From Algoriphagus vanfongensis DSM 17529 (GTDB taxonomy: Bacteria; Bacteroidota; Bacteroidia; Cytophagales; Cyclobacteriaceae), in assembly GCF_000429465.1 (NCBI RefSeq), contig NZ_AUBX01000009.1, positions 1 to 64,000 of the forward strand: DNA of 64,000 nt, written 5' to 3'. The notes beneath the pieces were generated by a model. That model was not told where the DNA came from. It ran no database searches and saw nothing but the letters and a program-made list of their open reading frames with translations. The position numbers were made by a program, and so were the translations under genes. How positions within the stretch are numbered: position 1 is the first letter of the stretch; the number at the start of each line of letters is the position of its first letter. Shown in pieces: positions 8,613 to 17,192 of the stretch.

Positions 8613-8742
8613 ACATCCCAACCTCCAACTTCCCAACATCCCAACCTCCAACATCCCTGCATCCTACCTCCAACATCCCTCTTCAAACCTCAATTTCCCA
8701 ATCATCTCCCTCAATTAGAATTTTTAGGTTTATTTTGAATCA

Positions 8743-10218
8743 ATGATTCGCTTGCTTTCTGTTTTTTCCAGTCTGATTGTGGCATTAGTTGTAATTGCCG
8801 CGCCTTTGGGTTTTGATGTGTCCGATGAAGGCCTTTATCTTATGCTGGCACATCCTCAACAGGAGAATCAAGCTGGTATTTTGAACTATGATTTGTTCTT
8901 CAAACTACTACACGAGCTGACGGGCTTTCATATTGGAATAGTAGGATTGCGAATCGCACGATTAGTTGCCTACTTTTTTGCAGCATTTGCATTGTCCGTT
9001 TTTTATAAAAAAATTCAATGTAAGGAAAAGCTCTCCTTCTCCGTTTTTCTTTTGGCATTCTTGGGGCTTTCCACTGCCTACGCCTTTTTGCCTGCCAGTC
9101 TCTCTTACAATCATCTTTCAGTAGTCTTGGTGTCTGCTATTCTGGCTATTCTTTCCTATTCCAATCAGGATTGGAGTAAATATTTCCTAATGGGGATAAT
9201 TCTCGGTGCTTTGGTTTATGTGAAAATAAGCACCGCTCTCTTGATGAGTATCATTGTCTTATTGGTAGGAAAGTCAATTCACACAAAGCTAGCTACTAAG
9301 TTCCTACTCTTGACTCTGCCTTTTTTGGTCTTTGAGATCCTTTTTTACTTTTTTCTTGGAGAAAATGCCTCTTTAAGGCTACTGAAGGGGATAGAACTTC
9401 AATCTGCCCGGCCGGATTATCATTTTCTACTCTTGTTTAAATACACTCTGGTAGGCGTGTTTTGGTTTCTCCTCACCTTTGGTCTTGCCTTTGTCACACT
9501 GCATTTGGTACGGAAAGTCTATCTTCAAAGCCTGCTTCTAATTCCTATGGTAGGAGGGATATTTTATCTTACGATGATTACAGACGAATTCAATCATCTG
9601 TTTTTATTGATAGCTGCTGTAGCCTGGGCAGTTTTATTTAAAAAACATCGATTTTTTGCTCTTTCTTTAAATCAGAGAAAGTGGCTGATTTTATTGCTCA
9701 CCTTACCTTTTTTACTTCACTTTGGGAGCAATGTCTATTGGCTAAGAATCGGAATCCATTACCTGATATTTTGGATTATTGCTTGGTATATCTGGATAGA
9801 TCAACACAGTCCATCATGGAAACCTTCATTTACTTGGGGAGTGTCCTGTACTAGTTTATTCTTAGTTTTTTATGGCTTGTGGTGGCATCCATTTCAGCAA
9901 AAAGCTCTTTGGGAGTCCACTGAAACTTGGGAATATTTGCCAGGAAAAACCATCTTACTTTCGAAGAGTCAAGTGAATCAATTGCATAAAACGAAAGAAC
10001 TATTCCATGGGCAAGAGCAAGTATTTGCTGCCTACAGAATTTCTGGACTTCCATTTCTTCTGGGTAAAACAATGCCCAAAACACCAGGTATTTGGGATGA
10101 ATCACAATTGAAAGCTCATTTTCCCAACGGATTTGAGGGGATGTATATTTATTACCCCATAGATTCACTGCCTGATTCTTGGCCTGCACCGACTCTTATT
10201 TTGGAATCTTTTGAATGA
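8743..10218 (+). CDS. Polytopic membrane protein, possible GT-C type glycosyltransferase
   Basis: A 491-residue protein with many hydrophobic helices (around ten) and a soluble C-terminal portion after about residue 385. After the first helix comes DVSDEGLY, an acidic pair in the first external loop, where GT-C enzymes (ArnT, PMT, ALG types) carry their catalytic aspartate/glutamate. That suggests a polyprenyl-phosphate-sugar-dependent glycosyltransferase, or a polymerase-like role, acting on the periplasmic side. I do not recognise a named family. It overlaps the next gene by four bases, and that gene codes for a protein of similar architecture, so the two probably work together in the polysaccharide pathway. 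Confidence 0.7.
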   Translation: MIRLLSVFSSLIVALVVIAAPLGFDVSDEGLYLMLAHPQQENQAGILNYDLFFKLLHELTGFHIGIVGLRIARLVAYFFAAFALSVFYKKIQCKEKLSFSVFLLAFLGLSTAYAFLPASLSYNHLSVVLVSAILAILSYSNQDWSKYFLMGIILGALVYVKISTALLMSIIVLLVGKSIHTKLATKFLLLTLPFLVFEILFYFFLGENASLRLLKGIELQSARPDYHFLLLFKYTLVGVFWFLLTFGLAFVTLHLVRKVYLQSLLLIPMVGGIFYLTMITDEFNHLFLLIAAVAWAVLFKKHRFFALSLNQRKWLILLLTLPFLLHFGSNVYWLRIGIHYLIFWIIAWYIWIDQHSPSWKPSFTWGVSCTSLFLVFYGLWWHPFQQKALWESTETWEYLPGKTILLSKSQVNQLHKTKELFHGQEQVFAAYRISGLPFLLGKTMPKTPGIWDESQLKAHFPNGFEGMYIYYPIDSLPDSWPAPTLILESFE

Positions 10219-11780
10219 GAAGACATAGTTTACTTCCTATTATCCATCACTATTTACCTATTGTCTGGTTTATTCTAATCTGGGCAGTTTTCTTTTTGCC
10301 TTGGAGATTTCAAGTCAATGATGATGTCATCATGATGTGGCTGGTTTCAGGTGCTTATACCGGTCAAACAGAAACCTACGCCCTCTTTATCCATCCCTTG
10401 CTCAGTTATTTTTTGGCTCAGTGCTATACCGTGATACCCCAGTTCAATTGGTATGGCTTTGTGATGATATGTACCAATGGTGTATCGGCTTATTTACTTT
10501 CCAACTGGATATTTTCAAGACCTGCTACAGATACATGGAAGTGTTTTTTTTTACTGTTTACTTTTGCCATTTTCTTACATCTGAGCCTATTTGTACAGTT
10601 TACTACAGTGGCTGGATTCGCTGCACTAGCGAGTCTATTGTATTGTACTGAGTTTGACAGGCAACCCAAAGGAATCTCTATTCTTGCATTTGCTTTATTT
10701 CTTGTCGCCACTATGATACGTTGGGAGTCAGTAGTTTTGATAGGTCTAGGATTCTCCATGTTTTTGATTTGTTTCTATCGTAAAGCAATAAATTCCTGGA
10801 AAAAATGGATCTCTTTTTTCGCTGCTTTTTTCATTCTGATAATTGGGAAGTCGCTCTATGAGAATCATTGCGTAGATCAAGATTTTCTTCGTTTTGATCG
10901 TCTACGTGCTGCAGTAATAGACCACCCAATGTTTGTAGAAGATATTTTGAGAGATCAGGTAAAGGAAGATTCCGATTGGTTTTATTTTGGAAGATGGATG
11001 TTTGAAGAGCTTCCCATTGATAATAAGTTGCTGATTGATAAAAAGAAAGAATTAGATCAAAGACTGTTTTCCACAAGGGCAGTTGCCAGCGGAATCAATA
11101 GAATATTGCGTATACAATCCACAGAGTTATTCAAGTCCATGCTCATGGGATGTATGCTGGTTTTGTTTTGCTTTCTCATACTACCTGCATATAGAAAATT
11201 AGTGTTTGGCTTAGCTTGGGGGCTTTTTTACTTGATCTTCAATCACTTTTACTATCTCCAAGGCAGAGTTAATTTCTTATTTTTCTTGGTGTTTTTAGTT
11301 CCCCTTTTATTCTTTCCGAGATTAAAAATAAACAGGATGTGTCTGAAAACACTGTCTTATGTGGTGGGTTTTCTGATCTGTATGCACTTTTGGAATTTTT
11401 ATCAGGAATATCTCGGAAGAAATATCATTGGAAAGGAACTCAAATCTTTGATAGAGCGGCGGGAATCGGATACTCCCATTTATTTGGAAGGGGTTTTGGA
11501 GTATCATTTTTTGGATCATTATTCTTACGAAAACCCTGTTCCTTTTCTCATTCAAGGCTGGATTTCGAGAAGTCCATTTCAACAACAAGCCAATCAACGC
11601 TTTCATTTCGAGGATCAAAGCAAACTTCAAGAGTTTGGACTTTTGTCTTTTCGCTCACCCGAACCTTTGGAGTTTCCAGATTATATGGAACGTATCTCTT
11701 CGAAGTTTATCCAAAATCAAGAAATAAAGACTGAATATTTGCGACTGGAATATTACAGTCAAGTAAGTCCAAAACAATAG
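10215..11780 (+). CDS. Polytopic membrane protein, possible GT-C type glycosyltransferase
   Basis: A 521-residue membrane protein of about ten or more helices. As in the preceding gene, an acidic motif (VNDDVIMMW, near residue 36) follows the first helix, and a soluble tail of about 120 residues closes the protein. This matches the general GT-C plan without identifying a family. The start ATG overlaps the preceding stop, so the pair is probably translated together. Possible jobs are adding a side-chain sugar from a polyprenyl-phosphate donor, or Wzy-like polymerisation; the sequence does not separate these. Confidence 0.7.
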   Translation: MRRHSLLPIIHHYLPIVWFILIWAVFFLPWRFQVNDDVIMMWLVSGAYTGQTETYALFIHPLLSYFLAQCYTVIPQFNWYGFVMICTNGVSAYLLSNWIFSRPATDTWKCFFLLFTFAIFLHLSLFVQFTTVAGFAALASLLYCTEFDRQPKGISILAFALFLVATMIRWESVVLIGLGFSMFLICFYRKAINSWKKWISFFAAFFILIIGKSLYENHCVDQDFLRFDRLRAAVIDHPMFVEDILRDQVKEDSDWFYFGRWMFEELPIDNKLLIDKKKELDQRLFSTRAVASGINRILRIQSTELFKSMLMGCMLVLFCFLILPAYRKLVFGLAWGLFYLIFNHFYYLQGRVNFLFFLVFLVPLLFFPRLKINRMCLKTLSYVVGFLICMHFWNFYQEYLGRNIIGKELKSLIERRESDTPIYLEGVLEYHFLDHYSYENPVPFLIQGWISRSPFQQQANQRFHFEDQSKLQEFGLLSFRSPEPLEFPDYMERISSKFIQNQEIKTEYLRLEYYSQVSPKQ

Positions 11781-11807
11781 GAGGTAATGTATTTATCTGC
11801 CACTGAA

Positions 11808-11980
11808 TTAGTATAAAATGAAGCTCGCAAAAAAGAAACAATAAAGATCCGGTTTATTTTGCTTCCGTTTGCTGACTTCAATCCTTGATAACAAAGTGGA
11901 TTTTGGGTATGTGGAAAAGTATATCTTTTTTTTAGCTTCCAAAAATCCTTTTGCCAGACCTTTAATTCCAACAAGTCCAC
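11808..11980 (-). pseudogene. Possible remnant of a four-helix-bundle (23S intervening-sequence type) protein
   Basis: On the minus strand, the segment translated from 11980 reads MDLLELKVWQKDFWKLKK, close to the start of four-helix-bundle proteins of the 23S rRNA intervening-sequence family, which usually begin with a LKVWQK-type motif. The similarity fades after about 20 residues and the rest of the family (about 120 residues) is missing. I read it as a short decayed fragment, but a chance match is possible. Confidence 0.3.
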
Positions 11981-12026
11981 TGGGCTTTATCACGAAACAG
12001 ATATCTTTGAAGCAAATTTCGCACTC

Positions 12027-13172
12027 TTGGCAAAAACCAGAATACTACATCTGATCAAATCCTTGGGAAGAGGTGGAGCTGAAAAGCTAATCCCTCAGAC
12101 GGCCTTGGTTCATGATCAGTCCAAATTTGAGTTTCATTGTCTCTACTTTTATCATCAGAAAGAAAATATAGTAGATGAATTGGAGGCAGCTGGCGTACAG
12201 GTTCATTTGATTCCTTCTGGTAATTTGGGACTGTTTTTTCAAGTCAATAAGGTCTGCGAATTTGTAAGAGAAAATGAGTTTGACCTTATCCATGCCCACC
12301 TTCCCTGGGCCGGAATCTTGGCCCGCCTGGTAGGGAAGAAGGTAAAGATTCCTATAGTTTATACAGAGCATAATACCTGGGATAGATATAACAAATTGAG
12401 CTATTGGGGAAATCGTCTTACGTTTAAAAATCAGGATATCGCCATCGCAGTTTCTTATGAGGTAGCACTTTCTATGCAACTCAACTCCATCTGGGATCCT
12501 TATCAGAGAGGAGGAAGGCTCCAAGTCAAAGTCATCCAAAATGGTGTCAATACAGATGTATTTGTCAAAAAAGAGGATGAGCTTGCCCTGAAGGAAAAAT
12601 TAGCTATTCCTTTAGATTCTCCTATTATAGGAAAAGTAGCTGTGTTCAGATCTCAAAAACGGCTTTGGCTATGGGTCGAAGTCGCGATTAAGATTCTTCA
12701 GCAATTTCCACAAGTCCACTTTTTGTTGGTTGGCGATGGAGAGTGGAGATCAAAGTTGGAAAATCAAATATCGGCCTCTGGATGGCAGGATCATTTTCAT
12801 CTGGTAGGAGTGCAGAAGGATGTACTTCCGTATTTGCGCATCATGGATATTTATATGAGTTCTTCTGAGTTTGAAGGCCTACCTATAGCGATGCTGGAAG
12901 CCATGTCCTGCGAGGTGCCAGTAGTAGCTACGAGAGCTGGAGGTATCGGGGAAGTAATACTGCATGGCAAGCAGGGCTACCTTTGTGGGATTGACGATTG
13001 GGAAGAGTTGGAGAAATATTGTTTACAACTCCTTCAGAACCCTACTGCTAGAGATGAAATGGGGGAAGCATCCAGAAAGCAAGTGCTCGAAAACTTTAGC
13101 ATGAAAAAAATGGTAGCCGAACTAGAGTCTATTTACCTTGCTTCACAAGCGTCTAAATCCGAAATTCATTAA
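12027..13172 (+). CDS. Glycosyltransferase family 4 (TTG start)
   Basis: A 381-residue GT-B enzyme. The N-terminal domain carries the glycine-rich LGRGGAEK loop (about 13-20), and the C-terminal Rossmann domain has the retaining E-x7-E motif in EFEGLPIAMLEAM (E283, E291), which binds the nucleotide-sugar donor. No membrane segment; probably peripheral at the inner membrane. The frame is open back to a stop at 11886-11888 but has no ATG before the conserved first strand, so TTG at 12027 is the likely start. An inserted or deleted piece upstream could have removed an original ATG. It follows a remnant-containing spacer and precedes a polysaccharide permease. Confidence 0.85.
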   Translation: MAKTRILHLIKSLGRGGAEKLIPQTALVHDQSKFEFHCLYFYHQKENIVDELEAAGVQVHLIPSGNLGLFFQVNKVCEFVRENEFDLIHAHLPWAGILARLVGKKVKIPIVYTEHNTWDRYNKLSYWGNRLTFKNQDIAIAVSYEVALSMQLNSIWDPYQRGGRLQVKVIQNGVNTDVFVKKEDELALKEKLAIPLDSPIIGKVAVFRSQKRLWLWVEVAIKILQQFPQVHFLLVGDGEWRSKLENQISASGWQDHFHLVGVQKDVLPYLRIMDIYMSSSEFEGLPIAMLEAMSCEVPVVATRAGGIGEVILHGKQGYLCGIDDWEELEKYCLQLLQNPTARDEMGEASRKQVLENFSMKKMVAELESIYLASQASKSEIH

Positions 13173-13385
13173 ATAGTAAACTTCGTTCCCAGTATTTTTT
13201 CAATATTTCGTCTTTTTTTTAGCTACTTAGAGATGTCATCAATGATTCACTATTCAGTTATTCTCTGCCCAAAAAATCTGATTGTTTTTTTAATCACATT
13301 TTTTACCATTAATTTGGACTGAGTAATTTTATTACTCGGTGAGCCTTTTCATACCTCATCACATTTAGCATTAGTATCTAACAAG

Positions 13386-14228
13386 TTGAAATCAACCAGC
13401 CCCAGCGAATCTCCTTACTACAAGGTCATAGAACCTTCTTCCGGATGGAAAATGGTAGATTTTCAGGAGTTGTGGAGGTACAAGGATCTGCTGTATTTTT
13501 TGACACTCCGGGGAATCAAAGCCCGCTATGCACAGTCGATTTTAGGAGTTTCTTGGGCGATTATTCAGCCACTTTTTACCACGTTGGTATTTACATTGGT
13601 ATTTGGTGGACTGGCAAAAGTTGACTCCGATGGCATGCCTTATATTTTGTTTTCTTATTTGGCGCTATGGCCTTGGAATTATTTCTCTGGCACATTGACA
13701 GAGTCTGCTAATTCCTTGATTCAGAATGCCAACATGATCACCAAGGTTTATTTTCCCCGGATGGTATTGCCGCTGTCAGCCATTTTGTCCAAACTTCTGG
13801 ATTTTATTATTGCCTTTGTGGTCGTGATTGGCCTCTTGATTTACTTTGGTCAGATGCCGGGATGGGGAATCCTGTTTCTTCCATTATTGATTATTCAATT
13901 GCTGATGTGCAGTCTTGGAATCGGGATGTTTTTGTCAGCTCTGGCTGTCAAATACAGGGATGTCAAGCATGCCCTGACCTTTATGGTTCAGCTGTTGCTA
14001 TATGCCGCTCCGGTAGTATACAGTACTCAGGCAGTTCCTGAAAAATACCTTCAATTTTATATTCTTAATCCCATGGTAGGAGTGATTGAAGGCTTTCGGG
14101 CGGCCTTTTTGGATAGACCTATGCCTTGGGGATGGATTTGGCCGGGCTCTATCGTGGCACTTTTCGTTTTTGTTTTTGGGATGATGTATTTCAGAAGAAT
14201 GGAAAGGATCTTTGCCGATGTGGCTTAG
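13386..14228 (+). CDS. ABC-2 type polysaccharide permease (Wzm-like), ATPase partner absent
   Basis: A 280-residue membrane protein of the Wzm/TagG/KpsM family. The N-terminus has the conserved YKVIEPSSGW segment followed by ELWRYKDLLYFL and the amphipathic ILGVSWAIIQP, then about six membrane helices. With a Wzt-type ATPase such proteins export undecaprenyl-linked polysaccharide across the inner membrane. The Wzt gene normally follows directly, but here a repeat-bearing spacer follows, so the partner must be elsewhere or lost. The frame has no ATG upstream of the conserved segment; TTG at 13386 is chosen so that the conserved N-terminus is included. An ATG at 13452 would remove it. Confidence 0.85.
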   Translation: MKSTSPSESPYYKVIEPSSGWKMVDFQELWRYKDLLYFLTLRGIKARYAQSILGVSWAIIQPLFTTLVFTLVFGGLAKVDSDGMPYILFSYLALWPWNYFSGTLTESANSLIQNANMITKVYFPRMVLPLSAILSKLLDFIIAFVVVIGLLIYFGQMPGWGILFLPLLIIQLLMCSLGIGMFLSALAVKYRDVKHALTFMVQLLLYAAPVVYSTQAVPEKYLQFYILNPMVGVIEGFRAAFLDRPMPWGWIWPGSIVALFVFVFGMMYFRRMERIFADVA

Positions 14229-14648
14229 TTATTTCAATCAACCATTTATAATTAAATAGGCCTAAAATGAAGCTTTTAGGTTAGTCAATTGATCACTAAA
14301 TAGTCCATGGCTCATTGAGTCCCAAGCCCGTGTCATCACGGGCGTTTCAATTGAATCTCGTTGCTATCCTCCGGCACCAATTCTCTCTATCCAATTAAAT
14401 CTCTTGGCCGGAGTGGATTGGCTTGATATCCTTTTTTACCAGGGGTTCCGCTGCGCTTTATCCCTGGCTAATAGGATTTCGCCCCTACGGGGCTCTTACC
14501 TTTCTCAATTCCTAATTCTCAATTCAACATTCTTCATTCCTCACTTTAAACTCTCCATTTTAAATTTTAAACCTCTCTAAATTCTGTCTTCCGTCTCCCG
14601 TCTTCACCCTTCTCCTTTAAGCTTTCAGATTTGGCTGATCACTGATCT
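14229..14648. other. Gene-free spacer with short palindromic repeats
   Basis: No gene seen. It contains the CCCGTG/CACGGG hairpin of the composite repeat (14327-14342), a wide CCAGGG/CCCTGG hairpin (14439-14467), a GCCCC-TAC-GGGGC hairpin (14481-14493), and pyrimidine-rich runs. This lies exactly where the Wzt ATPase gene would be expected after a Wzm permease. Confidence 0.7.
14439..14493. repeat. Pair of short palindromes (REP-like)
   Basis: CCAGGG (14439-14444) pairs with CCCTGG (14462-14467), and GCCCC-TAC-GGGGC follows at 14481-14493. GC-rich palindromes in an AT-rich spacer are typical of dispersed Bacteroidota intergenic repeats. No T run follows either one. Confidence 0.55.
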
Positions 14649-15665
14649 CTACCTAATTCCATTTTCAACCATCGATAGCCTTCCTTCCATGTATTCGAGT
14701 TTTTCTCCTAATCCTTTCATATTCATAGATTGAAAACCATAGGTTTCTTGAAGTTGAATGAATTTCTGAATGAGCCGATCCAGCTCCTTTAAGCTGGCCA
14801 CAGGGTTATTGCCAAAATTATGCGGATGCCACCAAAGATGGTACACTTGAGCATTTTTGGCAGCAAACTCCATTTCATCCATAATTCTAGTTAGTCTAGT
14901 TTTATTCAAACTGGTACTGGTTTGAGAATAGGGACGCAAAATTCTTGAAGCGGGGATTATCAAGGGCTCTTCGGGGAATGACCGAATCTCTGATAGGGGA
15001 TAGGAGCTTCTTTTGCCAACTGGGAAAAAGCAATCAGCAGACCTGAAAAATTTCTTGCTAAAGCTTTCATGTTGGGTTTCTTGCCAGTACCAATTTTTTG
15101 GATTTCCTCTCACGTAGTGATATCCTTGCTCCAAGCAAATAGGTAAATAGAGTTCGTTGATGTGATTTCTTGGGAAGACCAAGGATTTCAGTCTAAGTCC
15201 GAATTTATCAAATGCTATTTTTTGGCTTGCCTGTAAATCTTGCCTGAACTGATCTGGGCTTTGACCTCGCACTAGTGTGTAATAATGCGCAAAAGAATGT
15301 GAACCTAATTCCTGTCCTGGAGTCCGAACAATCATCTCAATCAATTCGGGAGCAAAATGCACATCCGGCCTCAAACCATGCTTCTGAGCCCATTCATAGG
15401 CTGAAAGCCGTTTGTTTCGGTAGGTAGGGGGAGATTCTGGACAATAGGCCTTCCATTCCTCCTCATTTTCTGCAAAAAGCATCCCTACAGTCGCCCAGGT
15501 AGCTTCCAGTTGATTTTTCGCAAATCTATCCAGCATCTCAGGAATGACTCTTCTTGTTGCTGCAAAATATTCTGATTGATAGCTTTCTCCGACCTTGTCA
15601 AAAATTCCCCAAAGGAGTTCGAAATCCAAACTGATAACAAATACGCCGGGTGCCTTTGGGTTCAT
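14649..15665 (-). CDS. Polysaccharide deacetylase family protein (CE4/NodB-like)
   Basis: A 338-residue protein of the NodB-homology fold. In the numbering of the longer frame starting at 15701, SLDFELLWG holds the metal/base aspartate (D26) and SHSFAHY gives the H-x3-H metal pair (H135, H139); a late WWHPHNFG is the usual C-terminal histidine motif. Such enzymes remove N- or O-acetyl groups from glycans. No signal peptide is visible, so it may act on cytoplasmic lipid-linked intermediates. The longer frame would need a TTG at 15701; I prefer ATG at 15665, which keeps the whole domain. It sits between the polysaccharide permease and the export genes, on the opposite strand. Confidence 0.82.
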   Translation of the reverse strand: MNPKAPGVFVISLDFELLWGIFDKVGESYQSEYFAATRRVIPEMLDRFAKNQLEATWATVGMLFAENEEEWKAYCPESPPTYRNKRLSAYEWAQKHGLRPDVHFAPELIEMIVRTPGQELGSHSFAHYYTLVRGQSPDQFRQDLQASQKIAFDKFGLRLKSLVFPRNHINELYLPICLEQGYHYVRGNPKNWYWQETQHESFSKKFFRSADCFFPVGKRSSYPLSEIRSFPEEPLIIPASRILRPYSQTSTSLNKTRLTRIMDEMEFAAKNAQVYHLWWHPHNFGNNPVASLKELDRLIQKFIQLQETYGFQSMNMKGLGEKLEYMEGRLSMVENGIR

Positions 15666-16008
15666 AGGATAAAATTGAAGCTTGTTTGTCTTGCGCTTCA
15701 ATATAGGGAATATGGCATTTGCATCTAAAACTAATTTTGAATCACGAGATGTTGTTTCAATAATTTCAACTAGGCAACATCCGCAAAATCCACCGGAGGA
15801 TTGTCGAACGTTTGTTTACTAAATCAAGAATATACTGGTAAAGCTTTTGATAGCACAAGTTTCCTTTGACTTGATGAATAGGGATACATACGAAATGAGC
15901 TTTTCCAATTCCTAAATAAAAACAGCTCATCGTTAGTGGGACTTTAGGCCCTATATTCCATACTTGAACGCAAATCGTCGGGGCCTTGAGTGTTACAAAC
16001 TGTTTTCG
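15666..16008. other. Spacer without recognised features
   Basis: About 340 bases between two minus-strand genes. I see no gene, no clear terminator and no promoter match beyond general AT-richness. The segment around 15775-15810 has a CCGCAAAATCCACCGG-type stretch that loosely resembles the REP-like spacer sequence near 7565-7600. Confidence 0.5.
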
Positions 16009-16947
16009 CTAAAATAATTCTAGGTCTCCTAGACTCCATTCCCATGGCAGGTCAGAAGGAGGACTATTCAAATTGAGATTTCGAAGGGTGACTTGTGGGC
16101 CAATCGGCAGTGCGGGGAGCCAGCCCAGGGAAAGAGAAGCAAAAGAATTCTGATATAAGCCTGAAATACTGACCCATCTGCATCCACTTTTTTGAATTTG
16201 TACCTTCAACCTATCTTGCAGTTGTTGCATTTCTGAACGCTTCAAATCCTCTGTACCAAAAAAATCAACTATACGAAACTCTGTGCCTTTACTGCCTTCT
16301 TTGAGTCTGTAAAACAAAAGGTAGCTAAATCCATCTGTAATAAATGAATAGGTGATGAGGGGGCATTCCTCATATCTCCATCTGATGTAGCCAGGTGCCA
16401 AAAAGGTGTGAATTCCAGATTTTGGCTTGCTGGCACCCTGTTCCAGTTTGGTAATGAGAGTGCTGCACTGTTCCCAGTCTTGGCCCTCTTGCTGTTGGGC
16501 CTTTTTAGGAAATATTATAGGCTTGATTTGAATGGGTAACTTTCCCCAAGTTTCCCAACCCATTTTGAGGTAGCCAGGGAGACTTTGCTTATTGGGTGAG
16601 TTATAGATCAGTGCCCAACCATCCTTCGTAACCTGCTCAAGTAGCTTTTGGGTGAGACGGGTGAAAATTCCCTTGCCCTGAAAGGAGGGGTGAATAGCTG
16701 TATCCACTGCACGTCCCGCTTTGATTTGCTTTCCTAAATCTGTAAACTTCCATTTCAAGAATGCTCGGACACCAAGTATTTGCTTGTTCTCCTCCATCAC
16801 CAAAACGGGTGATGGGCCAAAGGGATTGTCCAGATGCTTCCACTTCCAAAACTTTTCGGACTTCTCAAGCAGACTTTCACCCAAGGATTGCTTGAGAAGG
16901 TCAACTATTTGAGGGATGTCCTCATTTTCAGCTTTACGAATAATCAT
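16009..16947 (-). CDS. GNAT family N-acetyltransferase
   Basis: A 312-residue protein. The N-terminal 150 residues form a GNAT domain: MIIRKAENEDIPQIVDLL start, the core strand near VDTAIHP (81-87) and the acetyl-CoA pyrophosphate loop FQGKGIF (89-95). The remaining half has no clear motif and may be a second, degenerate GNAT-like unit, as in FemAB-type two-domain proteins. Placed between a polysaccharide deacetylase and wza, it may acetylate an amino sugar of the exported polymer, but amino-acid or peptide substrates are equally possible. ATG start. Confidence 0.78.
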   Translation of the reverse strand: MIIRKAENEDIPQIVDLLKQSLGESLLEKSEKFWKWKHLDNPFGPSPVLVMEENKQILGVRAFLKWKFTDLGKQIKAGRAVDTAIHPSFQGKGIFTRLTQKLLEQVTKDGWALIYNSPNKQSLPGYLKMGWETWGKLPIQIKPIIFPKKAQQQEGQDWEQCSTLITKLEQGASKPKSGIHTFLAPGYIRWRYEECPLITYSFITDGFSYLLFYRLKEGSKGTEFRIVDFFGTEDLKRSEMQQLQDRLKVQIQKSGCRWVSISGLYQNSFASLSLGWLPALPIGPQVTLRNLNLNSPPSDLPWEWSLGDLELF

Positions 16948-17159
16948 ATGGCTTGGCTCCGGGGGATAAATTCAAATACAGGCTTGGGCTTGCTGTCTTG
17001 CTAGGCCTAGTTTCACACTTTTAAAGATCCAAGTTTCCAGAAAAATCACTGCATAAATGCTCAAAAACTTTCAATAATGCATTCAAAAAGGTTTTTTGAA
17101 CAGGTATTTCTGTTCTTACATTTTATCCAACTAACAATTCCCCAGCCCAACATTTTGTA

Positions 17160-17167
17160 TATATTTG
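17160..17167 (+). promoter_or_regulatory. Candidate Bacteroidota -7 box upstream of wza
   Basis: TATATTTG matches the Bacteroidota -7 consensus TAnnTTTG exactly and lies 25 bases before the wza-like start codon. A good -33 TTTG at the expected distance is not visible, so the call rests on the -7 match and placement. Confidence 0.4.
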
Positions 17168-17192
17168 AATCTGATTACCCATCCAGAATTTT

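Larger units (their letters stand above)
7072..8742. other. Long gene-free spacer with composite repeats
   Basis: About 1.7 kb without a credible gene. The first 400 bases are AT-rich unique sequence that should contain the promoter of the minus-strand operon. From 7489 onward the stretch is made of repeat material: a decayed fragment at 7489-7560, two long copies at 7816-8240 and 8246-8612, and a pyrimidine-rich tail of CCAACTTCC/CCAACATCC units up to about 8700. Open frames here are by-products of the repeats. Confidence 0.75.

Noticed and set aside
7712-8738. Several open frames of 64-113 codons in the second repeat block
   Set aside because: They repeat each other because the DNA repeats, with peptides rich in Pro, Ser and Thr from pyrimidine runs. 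No start signal or domain.
1-8742. Insertion sequence ends in the repeat blocks
   Set aside because: No transposase, terminal inverted repeat of IS type or target-site duplication was recognised; the palindromes are internal and short.
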